This document shows, one piece after another, positions 27,401 to 34,222 of a stretch of DNA of 64,000 bases. Source of the DNA: Martelella lutilitoris. Lineage in GTDB: Bacteria > Pseudomonadota > Alphaproteobacteria > Rhizobiales > Rhizobiaceae. The DNA lies in contig NZ_VCLB01000004.1 in the NCBI RefSeq assembly GCF_005924265.1, forward strand, positions 248,001 to 312,000, in the 5' to 3' direction. The notes beneath the pieces were generated by a model. It searched no databases. It worked only from the letters and a program-made list of their open reading frames with translations, and had not been told where the DNA came from. The number at the start of each line of letters is the position of its first letter. The stretch's first letter is position 1. Position numbers and translations under genes: made by a program.

Positions 27401-27773
27401 GCGTGCCCGCCCGATCATCATGACCTCGATCGCCATGTCGGCCGGCATGCTGCCGGCAGCCCTTGGCGTCGGCGAAGGCTCCGCCTTCCGCGCACCCATG
27501 GCAACGGCGGTGATCGGCGGCATCATCGTCTCCACCGTGCTGAGCCTCCTGGTCGTCCCGGCCTTCTTCATGATCATGGATGACATCGCCAGGCTTTTGA
27601 GGTGGGCGTTCAGCCGCTTCATCGGCCAGCGCGATCCGGACGATCATGTCTATACCACCGAGGAAGCGGGCCGGTTGAGCGAGGCCAACCGCGCCAAAAT
27701 TGCCAAACTCGAAGAGCGGATCAACGAGATCGAGAACAACCGCGAAGGCTATGGCAGGCACGGCATGGCGTGA
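24489..27773 (+). CDS. RND multidrug efflux pump permease (HAE1/AcrB-like)
   Basis: A 1094-aa proton-driven inner-membrane transporter. The N-terminus (NFSAWAIRNPVAPLLLLGLL) is TM1. Large periplasmic loops follow TM1 and TM7, and the FRDMPITRFPNIDVPVV entry to the porter domain is typical. TM4 contains TGILVDDAIVEVENIERH, the DD proton-relay pair. PGSFMPPEDASRIV begins the second half, and TM10 carries the conserved GIVTKNAILLVDFA. The last 40 or so residues form a charged coiled-coil tail (EANRAKIAKLEERINEIENN), longer than in AcrB. No outer-membrane factor follows. Substrates cannot be predicted. Confidence 0.94.
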   Translation: MNFSAWAIRNPVAPLLLLGLLLFMGLQSFRDMPITRFPNIDVPVVAVTVTQSGAAPAELEMQVTKKIEDAIASVSGVDELNSTVTDGVSTTSVLFRMEVKPDEALRDVKDAIDNIRSDLPANADEPVVRKIDVEGQAIQTFAVSSPNMSLEELSWFVDDTIERALQGIRGVGRVDRYGGADREIQVSLDENKLASYGITASDVNAQLRQTNADTGSGRGQVAGAEQAIRTLGDARSVSDLANTMIALGNGRFARLSDLGTVTDTYEEPRTFARHEGNPVVSFGVFRSKGASEVTVADAVAEALDEVRAEHPDVSIDLIDDAVYFTKGNYTAALDTLYEGAILAIIVVFLFLHNWRATLIAAVALPFSVVPTFWIMDMLGFSLNLVSLISLTLATGILVDDAIVEVENIERHIGMGKTPYRAALDAADEIGLAVIATSFTIIAVFAPVSFMPGIPGQYFIQFGLTVAFAVFFSLVVARLITPVMAAYMLKPAKHKAKEDKESNDGRAMRGYTAAVRWTTRFRYVTLVAALGVLAVSLFFMAKIPGSFMPPEDASRIVLSVELPPNAQLSDTEEMTRLVANRIEGFEGVESVTVLGGSSPLGDLEYRRATVTVTLENLAHSLPEAIVNDLIGGIPLIGQYLPKLEPQGRTIPQWQIEQEVLAALSDIPDLRITKLNDRGQRDIQFNFLSDNEEDLQQAVAILESKLRADPMLDKVSSEGALPRPELQIHPKKEIAARLGVTPAQIANTVRVSTVGDIDANLPKISLDNRLIPIRVRTDLELRRDLSAIRNLKIQTASGEMVPLSVVADVNYTEGVATVDRYDRHRVVTIGANLPPGVALDPATARFREIVENTEIPSTVTLAESGDAKILAEMQQSFINAMLLGLFLVLAVLILLFKDVIQPFTILFSLPLALGGVAIALILTDEPVSMPVMIGLLMLMGIVTKNAILLVDFAKEAIWHGMERRAALVEAGRKRARPIIMTSIAMSAGMLPAALGVGEGSAFRAPMATAVIGGIIVSTVLSLLVVPAFFMIMDDIARLLRWAFSRFIGQRDPDDHVYTTEEAGRLSEANRAKIAKLEERINEIENNREGYGRHGMA

Positions 27774-27842
27774 GCGTTGCGGATTGGCGAACGGAAACAT
27801 TCCGCTAGCGGAAAACGCGAATTTCTTTAAATCGTTTCGTTC

Positions 27843-27869
27843 AAGGGCCGGCCTGAAACCGGCCCTTTT
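27843..27869 (+). terminator. Terminator of the RND efflux operon
   Basis: AAGGGCCGG (27843-27851) pairs perfectly with CCGGCCCTT (27859-27867) across a 7-nt loop, followed by TT and, after two bases, another T run. Confidence 0.8.
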
Positions 27870-27928
27870 GCTTTTTGCCACGTGCGGCATCCGCGCGCGC
27901 CGCAAACGTCAAAATTTCCGGCCCTCAG

Positions 27929-27942
27929 TTGATTGAAATCAA
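27929..27942. promoter_or_regulatory. Perfect FNR/FixK-type box
   Basis: TTGAT-TGAA-ATCAA matches the FNR/Anr/FixK consensus TTGAT-N4-ATCAA at every defined position. It is the only such site noticed near a gene start here. It lies 277 bp before the GTG of a Crp/Fnr-family gene whose recognition helix has the E-x-x-S-R pattern that reads this core. Confidence 0.7.
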
Positions 27943-28218
27943 TACCCCGCGCCGCGTCTGCTTCTAGGTTTCATCCAGTCAGAAGGCCGGTCTCCTCCCT
28001 CCCAACCGATGAGACGGCCCTGGCCGCAGGACAGGCTGTGCGGATGGTCCGCATTGCCTGCGATAGTCAGACATTATGCGCGAGGAACCGGGTTTCCCTC
28101 TGACAAGGAAACGGGTTCCGGCGCAGCAACCGGCGACATTGCGGCGTGCACCGGTCGTGTTGCAGATCTGGACAGGCAAAAAGCCCGGTCGCCGCGGGGC
28201 CGGGACAGGAGACGGACA

Positions 28219-28905
28219 GTGAACAGGACCCTCTTGCTGAACGAGCGAAAGAAAACGCTTTTTGTCGAAACCAAGCTGACGGCCAACATGGATATGGCGA
28301 CCATGAACAAGCTGATGGAATGCGCGACCTTCGCCAATTGCTATCCCCGTGACGTGGTCTTTCGCCAGGGCGATCCGGCGACCCATTTCTACAGCGTGCT
28401 TTCCGGCTATGTGCGCCTTTACCGGCAGAACAGCGAAGGCCGCGAAGCCGATATCCGCGTCTGCGGACCGGGCGACAGCTTTGCCGACGACCTGATCTTC
28501 GGCGGCGACACCTATGAATACCACGCCCAGGCCGCCGACAAGGCGATGCTGGCGCGCTACGACATCAACCGCGTGCGCAATGCGAGCCTTGCCGATGACG
28601 GCATGCTGGCGCGCGCCATTGCCGGCTCGCTTGCCGGCCAGCTTCAGGAAACCATGGACTGCATCGCCAATGACCGGCTCAACACCGCCGTTCAGCGCGT
28701 TGCCCTTTACCTTCTGGAACAGGCCGAGGGCCAGGAATCCCCTGCCTCCTTCCGCCTCTCCTTCCAGAAGAGCCTTCTTGCCGGCAAGCTGGGGCTTGCC
28801 CCGGAAGCGCTTTCCCGCGCCTTCGCGACGCTGAAGGGTCTCGGCGTCCACGTACACGGCCGCATCATCGAAATTGAGGATATGGACGCGCTGCGGGCTC
28901 TCTGA
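28219..28905 (+). CDS. Crp/Fnr-family transcriptional regulator
   Basis: A 228-aa regulator with a cyclic-nucleotide-binding-like beta roll (about residues 30-135: CYPRDVVFRQGDPATHFYSVLSG), a dimerisation helix and a C-terminal helix-turn-helix (about 180-210: LLAGKLGLAPEALSRAFATL). The recognition helix has E-x-x-S-R, the FNR/FixK/DNR-type specificity. The four N-terminal cysteines of a [4Fe-4S] FNR are absent, so it is more like DNR/NnrR or FixK. The GTG start has AGGAGAC at ideal spacing and gives family length. A perfect FNR box upstream suggests autoregulation or control by another Fnr protein under low oxygen or nitric oxide. Confidence 0.88.
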   Translation: MNRTLLLNERKKTLFVETKLTANMDMATMNKLMECATFANCYPRDVVFRQGDPATHFYSVLSGYVRLYRQNSEGREADIRVCGPGDSFADDLIFGGDTYEYHAQAADKAMLARYDINRVRNASLADDGMLARAIAGSLAGQLQETMDCIANDRLNTAVQRVALYLLEQAEGQESPASFRLSFQKSLLAGKLGLAPEALSRAFATLKGLGVHVHGRIIEIEDMDALRAL

Positions 28906-28933
28906 TCTGCGCACCGGTCATGCGGCCGACCTG

Positions 28934-28964
28934 AAAACCGGCGGGGCCATTCCCGCCGGTTTTT
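28934..28964 (+). terminator. Terminator of the Crp/Fnr gene
   Basis: AACCGGCGGG (28936-28945) pairs with CCCGCCGGTT (28952-28961), extended by A-T pairs on both sides and ending in a T run to 28964. Confidence 0.88.
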
Positions 28965-29035
28965 CGTTCGTCCGGGTTGTCGTCAAAGACGGCATAAATC
29001 CGAGCAAAAAACGCGTGGCAAGCGCACGTCGTGTC

Positions 29036-29213
29036 GCATGGATCCTCGGGTCAAGCCCGAGGATGACGCAGTATGTGACGACAGTTTGGTCTATATTTCG
29101 GACCGGGGGAGAGACGACCGGGCTTTGAAATACTGACGCCCCCTTGGATGCGGATCTGACGCATCAATTGCTTTGCAGAAGGCGTCATCCTCAGGCTTGA
29201 CCCGAGGATCTAG
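29036..29213. repeat. Paired GTCATCC-type palindromes (locus 2)
   Basis: Copies at about 29040-29070 (GGATCCTCGGGTCAAGCCC...) and 29183-29213 (GTCATCCTCAGGCTTGACCC...) are mutual inverted repeats. Their order is reverse then forward, the opposite of the other four loci. Confidence 0.75.
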
Positions 29214-29261
29214 GCTCATGCGACTTGGGCACGCGAACAAGATCGGCGTTCAATGGCAGTC

Positions 29262-29873
29262 TCAAAGACCGCCATTTTCCTTGAGGAAGGCGACAATCGC
29301 CTCCACCCCGTCGCCGCGCTTCAGGTCGGTAAACACGGTCGGCGCGCCGGAGCGCATGCGTTCGGCGTCAGCAGCCATAACGTCGAGATTGACCTCGACG
29401 TAAGGGGCCAGATCCTTCTTGTTGATGATCAGAAGGTCCGAGCGGGTGATGCCCGGTCCCCCCTTGCGCGGGATTTCCTCGCCTTGGGCGACCGAAATCA
29501 CGTAGATGGTGATGTCGGCAAGGTCCGGCGAGAAGGTGGCAGCCAGATTATCGCCGCCCGATTCGATGAAGATGATATCGAGATCGGGAATGCGGCTGTT
29601 GAGTTCAGCGATCGCCTGCAGGTTGATCGTCGCGTCCTCGCGGATGGCCGTATGCGGGCAGCCGCCGGTCTCCACGCCGACGATGCGGTCCGACGAAAGC
29701 GCCTGCATGCGCACCAGAGCTTCCGCGTCCTCGCGCGTATAGATGTCATTGGTCACCACGGCGACGGAGTAATCGCGGCCCATCGCCTTGCAGAGCTTTT
29801 CCGTCAGCGCCGTTTTGCCGGAGCCCACCGGACCGCCGATGCCAACGCGCAGGGGACCGTTTTCAGACTTCAT
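29262..29873 (-). CDS. ureG: Urease accessory protein UreG (GTPase)
   Basis: A 203-aa SIMIBI-class GTPase that drives nickel insertion into urease with UreE, UreF and UreD/H. The P-loop is GGPVGSGKT at residues 13-21. The invariant CPH nickel-binding motif is in [15 protein letters not shown], and the guanine-specificity INKKDLAP lies near residue 150. GAGG precedes the ATG at 29873; in-frame codons further upstream are not needed. It is the last gene of ureE-ureF-ureG, all on the minus strand. No urease structural gene lies in this window. Confidence 0.95.
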   Translation of the reverse strand: MKSENGPLRVGIGGPVGSGKTALTEKLCKAMGRDYSVAVVTNDIYTREDAEALVRMQALSSDRIVGVETGGCPHTAIREDATINLQAIAELNSRIPDLDIIFIESGGDNLAATFSPDLADITIYVISVAQGEEIPRKGGPGITRSDLLIINKKDLAPYVEVNLDVMAADAERMRSGAPTVFTDLKRGDGVEAIVAFLKENGGL

Positions 29874-29898
29874 GTCGAACCTCGTCAAATCAAAAAAA

Positions 29899-30618
29899 TT
29901 AGCTGCGAAAAAGTCGCGAATGCTGGGTTTCATGGCGCAGCGCCGAGACATCCGCCCGGAAGGTGCATCCGCCGAGATCGTCAAGGCCGGAGACGGCCGC
30001 ACGCGCCGCCGTTTCGAGGATCGTCTCTTCCAGCCCCGCCAGCACTTCAAGCCCTAAGACCTGGCCGCAGAGCGACAGCCTGATGGCGGCGGAGATCGAC
30101 TGGGCGATCTGGGCATGAAGATAGCCCTGGCAGGCCGCTTCCAGACCGATGCCATGTGCTCCTGCGACGGCGCCAAAGGCAACCGGCAGCGCGATCTCGT
30201 CCGGCAGTTCGGCAAGCACGGGCGCAGGCCAGGCGGCGGCGGCGGTGACGAAGGCCGACCCGAGCGCCAGCGTCTCGGCATGGCGTTCGCGCGCGCCGGC
30301 AAGGGCGGCGGCAAGCGCTGCCGTCTCGCCAATGCGGGCGCTGTCACCCTCCGCACGATGGCTTTCGCACAGAAGCACGGCATCGTTCCAGAGGAAGCCC
30401 TGCGCGAGCCCCGAGGAAAGCCAGTCCTTCAGGCCCGCCGCGTCCCGCAGCAGACCGTCATGAGCGGCCCGTTCCAGCCCGCCGGAATAGGCAAAGCCGC
30501 CGAGCGGAAAGGCCGGCGACAGCCAGGACATCAGCCTGAGCAGCGACGTGCCCGAAACGTTGGCCGCCTCAATCGTGGTGGTGGTGATGGCCGTGATGGT
30601 CGTGATCTCCGTGATCAT
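29899..30618 (-). CDS. ureF: Urease accessory protein UreF
   Basis: UreF is the GTPase-regulating partner in the UreDFG complex. The conserved N-terminal block [24 protein letters not shown] and the [13 protein letters not shown] region are clear, and the C-terminal [11 protein letters not shown] is typical. The start is uncertain. The ATG at 30618 keeps the conserved LLRLM but overlaps ureE by 50 bp, and its first 17 or so codons read the His-codon tract of ureE in another frame as Ile/Thr. An ATG at 30531 begins inside the conserved block and is probably too short. No start has a good ribosome binding site, so translation is probably coupled to ureE. Confidence 0.85.
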   Translation of the reverse strand: MITEITTITAITTTTIEAANVSGTSLLRLMSWLSPAFPLGGFAYSGGLERAAHDGLLRDAAGLKDWLSSGLAQGFLWNDAVLLCESHRAEGDSARIGETAALAAALAGARERHAETLALGSAFVTAAAAWPAPVLAELPDEIALPVAFGAVAGAHGIGLEAACQGYLHAQIAQSISAAIRLSLCGQVLGLEVLAGLEETILETAARAAVSGLDDLGGCTFRADVSALRHETQHSRLFRS

Positions 30619-31096
30619 GATCGTGATGGTGGTCGTGATCGCCGTGATGGTGATCATGATCGCCATGGCTGTGATAGGCGCCGCGCACGGGCTGGAACGG
30701 TTCGACGACTTCGCTCACCGTCGCGCCAAGACCATTGAGCATCTGCCGGATGACATGGTCGCGCAGGATCAGGATACGATCGGTTTCGATCTGTGCCGGC
30801 AGATGCCGGTTGCCGAGATGCCAGGCAAGTTCGATGATATGGAGGCCGTCGCGGGCGCGAATCTCGTAAAGCTCCTCGGGTGCTGCGACGATCTCGATCA
30901 GCGAGCCGTCTTCCAGCACCAACCGGTCGCCGCTGGCAAACAGCACGGCTTCCTTGAGATCGAGCATCACCGAGCCGCCATCGGCAAGCTTCAGCGCCTT
31001 GCGCCGAAGGTGACGCCCGTCATGGGTCAGTTCGATACGGCCCGAGGCCGGGCCGCTGGCCGTGCCTGCCGGAATATAGGTTGTCACACGTTGCAT
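30569..31096 (-). CDS. ureE: Urease accessory protein UreE (nickel chaperone)
   Basis: A 175-aa metallochaperone. The N-terminal peptide-binding-like domain ([11 protein letters not shown] to about residue 70) is followed by the metal-binding domain with [12 protein letters not shown] (about 95-110). The C-terminal tail of about 30 residues is made almost only of His, Asp and Gly, a nickel-storage tail. The His tract is encoded by simple CAT/CAC-GAT repeats that are prone to slippage, so its length probably varies among strains. AAGGGGAT precedes the ATG at 31096. A promoter-like pair lies upstream at 31142-31169. Confidence 0.94.
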   Translation of the reverse strand: MQRVTTYIPAGTASGPASGRIELTHDGRHLRRKALKLADGGSVMLDLKEAVLFASGDRLVLEDGSLIEIVAAPEELYEIRARDGLHIIELAWHLGNRHLPAQIETDRILILRDHVIRQMLNGLGATVSEVVEPFQPVRGAYHSHGDHDHHHGDHDHHHDHDHGDHDHHGHHHHHD

Positions 31097-31141
31097 TCTA
31101 TCCCCTTGCACCACGCCTGAAACGATCCAGGGTGATCAGCA

Positions 31142-31169
31142 TTCATAGCAAGATTGCACCGCTTGGCAA
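31142..31169 (-). promoter_or_regulatory. Promoter-like pair upstream of ureE
   Basis: On the minus strand TTGCCA (31169-31164) and TATGAA (31147-31142) are 16 bp apart, about 45 bp before the ureE start. This suggests that ureEFG is transcribed separately from the NAGGN genes to its right. Confidence 0.4.
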
Positions 31170-31191
31170 GCGCGTGCACTGCAGCAATCGC

Positions 31192-32385
31192 TCAGGCATG
31201 GCCGGCATGATGGGGATGTTCCGGGTCGTCGATCTTCTCCGTCTCGACATCGGCGGAGAGTTCCTGCTGCGCCCTGCCGGTCGGCTGACGGGTGAAGCCG
31301 GTCATCGGACCGGTCTGCTGGAAGTCGCGCTTGATTTCGACATCGGAGGTCAGATAGGCGGTGATCAGTTCCGCGATCGAGCGCAGCGCATGCATGTGGA
31401 TGCGCTCGTAACCGTGCGAGGCATCGACGCCAAAGGCAACAAGGGCGGTGCGCACATCGGCGCCTGCTTCCACAGCACTTGCCGAATCCGAGCGATAGTA
31501 GCGGAAGACGTCCTTCTGGTAGCGGATATCGTTGAACTTGCAGACATCCACCAGCTTCTTGGTCAGGTGCCAGTCGAAAGGTCCGGTCTGGTCGGCCATG
31601 GCGATGGTGACGCCGAACTCGGAGGAGTTCTGTCCAGGCGCCGATGTGCCGTTGTCGACGGAGACAAGCGAGGCGACCTCCGGCGCGACAATTGACGAGG
31701 CCCCCACACCGACCTCCTCGGCGATGGTGAACAGCCAGTGGCTGGCGACCGGCGTCTCGACATTCGCATCCTGCATCGCCTTCAGCGCGGCCAGCATCAG
31801 CGCCACGCCGGCCTTGTTGTCAAGATGGCGGGAGATGATGAAGCCGTTGTCGAGGAATTCCGGCTGCGGATCGATGGCGACGATGTCGCCGATCTCGATG
31901 CCCAGCCTGTCGAGATCCTCCTCGTCGCGGCTCAGGGCATCAACGCGCAGTTCGACATAGTCCCACCCGACCGGCATTTCGTCGATTTCGTTGTTATAGG
32001 TGTGGCCGGAGGCCTTGAGCGGCAGGATGGTCCCGCGATAGGCGCCCTTTTCGGTGAAAAGCGTCGCCCGCGCGCCCTCGGCAAAGCGCGCCGACCAGGT
32101 ACCGATCGGCACCAGTTCGAGCCGGCCATTGTCCTTCAGGAATTTCACCTGCGCGCCAAGCGTGTCGACATGGGAAACGACGGCGCGCGCGCCGCGGCTA
32201 TCCACGCCCCTGCGCACGGCCCGAATGGCGCCCCTGCGGGTCAATTCAACGGAGAGGCCAAGCTTCTCAAGCTCTCCTGTGACGAAGCGGACGATCGGAT
32301 CGGTGTAGCCTGTCGGCGAGGGGATCGCGAGCAGCGATTTCAGAATGTCGGACAGGTACTCGGAATCAATCGTCAGTCTTTGCAT
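31192..32385 (-). CDS. M42-family peptidase of the NAGGN osmoprotectant system
   Basis: A 397-aa binuclear metal aminopeptidase-like protein of family M42. Metal and catalytic motifs include VSHVDTLGAQV (H, D near residue 70), HLDNKAGVA (D near 187), EEVGVGAS (EE near 218) and DNGTSAPG (D near 245). Family M42 hydrolases of this subtype are found with NAGGN synthesis genes and are presumed to process the dipeptide osmolyte. The ATG at 32385 lies just after the ngg stop codon; a GTG three bases upstream is an alternative. It is the last gene of the three-gene NAGGN unit. Confidence 0.9.
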   Translation of the reverse strand: MQRLTIDSEYLSDILKSLLAIPSPTGYTDPIVRFVTGELEKLGLSVELTRRGAIRAVRRGVDSRGARAVVSHVDTLGAQVKFLKDNGRLELVPIGTWSARFAEGARATLFTEKGAYRGTILPLKASGHTYNNEIDEMPVGWDYVELRVDALSRDEEDLDRLGIEIGDIVAIDPQPEFLDNGFIISRHLDNKAGVALMLAALKAMQDANVETPVASHWLFTIAEEVGVGASSIVAPEVASLVSVDNGTSAPGQNSSEFGVTIAMADQTGPFDWHLTKKLVDVCKFNDIRYQKDVFRYYRSDSASAVEAGADVRTALVAFGVDASHGYERIHMHALRSIAELITAYLTSDVEIKRDFQQTGPMTGFTRQPTGRAQQELSADVETEKIDDPEHPHHAGHA

Positions 32386-32388
32386 CAC

Positions 32389-34212
32389 TCACTCGTTTTT
32401 CTGCGCTTCGCGGGCTGAAGCCCTGGCCCCTGCCGGCATGGACAGGGGGAACAGCAGATCGACAAACCGTTCGGCCGTCGGCTGCGGCTCGTGGTTGGCA
32501 AGCCCCGGGCGCTCGTTGGCCTCGATAAATGCGTAATCAGGGTTTTGGGGCGACTTGATCATCAAATCAATCCCCACGACCGGAATATTGATCGCGCGGG
32601 CTGCGGAAATCGCGGCATCCACAAGCTTCGGATGCACGATATCGGTCACGTCATGGATCGTGCCGCCGGTATGCAGATTGGCCGTGCGGCGGACCCGGAT
32701 CTCCTCGCCTTCCTTCGGCACGTCGGCGAAGGTGTAGCCGGCGGCGCGGACCGTCCGTTCGGTTTCGGCATCAAGCGGTATGGAGGATTCGCCGCCGGTC
32801 GCGGCACTGCGACGCGCGCTCTGGGCCGAGATCAGTTGCTCGATCGACGAGCGCCCATCGCCGATGATATGGGCCGGACGGCGCACGGCGGCCGCCACGA
32901 GGCGATAATTGATGACGATGAGACGAAGGTCCTCGCCCTCGACCATTTCCTCGATCAGCACCGTATCGCAATAGGCCTTGGCGGCGTCGACCGCCTCGCG
33001 CACCTCTTCGGGCGTGGTGACGCCGACGGAAATGCCCCTGCCCTGCTCGCCGCGCGCCGGTTTGACGACGAGCGGTCCGGCCTCCTCAAGAAAGCCGGCA
33101 ATGGCTTCGTCGCCGGCGTCGGACGTCATCTGGCGCGGCACCTTGACGCCCGCCTCCTCGACGAAGCGTCGGGTCACCGACTTGTCGTCACAGATCGACA
33201 TTGCGACAGAGGTCGTCAGTTCCGTCAGGCTTTCGCGACAGTGGATCGAGCGGCCGCCGTAGGACAGTCGGAAAAAGCCGCCCTTGGCGTCGGTCACCTC
33301 CGCCGAAATGCCGCGCCGCCGCGCCTCGGCGACGATCAGCCGGGCATAGGGGTTCAGCGCCTCGTAGTCTTCCTGCTCCGGTCCGGTGAACAGTTTCTCG
33401 TTGATCTGGTTCTTGCGCTTGACGGTGAAGAACGGCACCCGCTTGAAGCCGAGCTTTTCGTAGAGCTTTATCGCCGGCACATTGTCATGCAGCACCGAGA
33501 GGTCGAGATGGGAAGCGCCGCGCGCGAGGAAATGCTCGGCCAGCCTGCGCACCAGCGCCTCGCCGATGCCGCGCTGGCGCGCCTGCGGATCGCTGGCCAG
33601 GCACCAGAGCGACGCGCCCTTTTCCGGATCGTTGAACACTCTGCCGTGGTCGATGCCGGTGACGGTGCCCAGGATATTGCCGGTATGCTCGTCCTCGGCG
33701 ACGAAATAGACGATCGAGCGGGCATCGCGCTGACGCCAGAAGAAGTCCGGCCGCACCACGACCATGCCGCGCGCGGCATAGATACGGTTGATCGCCTGGG
33801 CATCGATTTCCGATGTCAGCCGGCGGATGAAGAAACCCTGCGGCGGCTTGGAGGGCGCGGCGCGATAGGTCGAAAGATCGAGCCGATAGGTGTGCGAGGG
33901 ATCGAGGAACACCTCCTGCGGCGCGTTGGCCAGCACCACATGCGGATCGCGCACATAGATGGCGATATCGCGGTGGTCCGGCACCTCGGCCCGCAAGGTT
34001 TCGATCAGCAGCTTGGCGTCGGAAAAGGTCTGGCCGAAGACGATCCGGCCCCAGCCGCAATCGATCGAGACATCCGATTTCATCACGCCGCTGTCATCGC
34101 CGCTTTTGATCGGCGGCTTCATGCCCTGGGTCCGCATCTTCTTCAGGCGATGGGAATAGGCATCGCGGTTGCGGTGCTCCGGGTGATCCTTCGGACCCTT
34201 TTCCGAGCTCAT
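32389..34212 (-). CDS. ngg: N-acetylglutaminylglutamine synthetase (GNAT plus ATP-grasp)
   Basis: A 607-aa bifunctional enzyme for the osmolyte N-acetylglutaminylglutamine amide. A GNAT acetyltransferase domain spans about residues 110-285, with the acetyl-CoA motif QARQRGIGEALVRRL. An ATP-grasp ligase domain spans about 310-590, with VVKPARGEQGRGISVGV and the metal-binding FIEANERPGL. The former acetylates glutamine and the latter forms the peptide bond. GAGGAAAAG precedes the ATG at 34212. The gene lies 10 bp after asnO and directly before the M42 peptidase gene, the standard order in rhizobia and pseudomonads. Confidence 0.93.
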   Translation of the reverse strand: MSSEKGPKDHPEHRNRDAYSHRLKKMRTQGMKPPIKSGDDSGVMKSDVSIDCGWGRIVFGQTFSDAKLLIETLRAEVPDHRDIAIYVRDPHVVLANAPQEVFLDPSHTYRLDLSTYRAAPSKPPQGFFIRRLTSEIDAQAINRIYAARGMVVVRPDFFWRQRDARSIVYFVAEDEHTGNILGTVTGIDHGRVFNDPEKGASLWCLASDPQARQRGIGEALVRRLAEHFLARGASHLDLSVLHDNVPAIKLYEKLGFKRVPFFTVKRKNQINEKLFTGPEQEDYEALNPYARLIVAEARRRGISAEVTDAKGGFFRLSYGGRSIHCRESLTELTTSVAMSICDDKSVTRRFVEEAGVKVPRQMTSDAGDEAIAGFLEEAGPLVVKPARGEQGRGISVGVTTPEEVREAVDAAKAYCDTVLIEEMVEGEDLRLIVINYRLVAAAVRRPAHIIGDGRSSIEQLISAQSARRSAATGGESSIPLDAETERTVRAAGYTFADVPKEGEEIRVRRTANLHTGGTIHDVTDIVHPKLVDAAISAARAINIPVVGIDLMIKSPQNPDYAFIEANERPGLANHEPQPTAERFVDLLFPLSMPAGARASAREAQKNE

Positions 34213-34222
34213 CGGCTTTTCC

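Larger units (their letters stand above)
27774..28218. other. Intergenic region between RND pump and Crp/Fnr gene, 445 bp
   Basis: This contains the terminator of the pump operon (27843-27869), a perfect FNR box (27929-27942) and a long leader of the Crp/Fnr gene. An in-frame extension from 28009 exists but is Arg-rich and unlike any Crp/Fnr N-terminus, so it is treated as leader. A leader of 200 nt or more could fold or contain a second promoter. Confidence 0.6.
28906..29261. other. Intergenic region, 356 bp, with terminator and paired repeats
   Basis: Lies between the convergent Crp/Fnr gene and ureG. It holds one strong terminator and an inverted pair of dispersed palindromes. No gene is supported. 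Confidence 0.7.

Noticed and set aside
26094-27905. 603-codon frame antisense to the RND permease
   Set aside because: An artefact of codon bias in a GC-rich gene; His/Arg/Asp-rich, no family, and the plus-strand protein is unmistakable.
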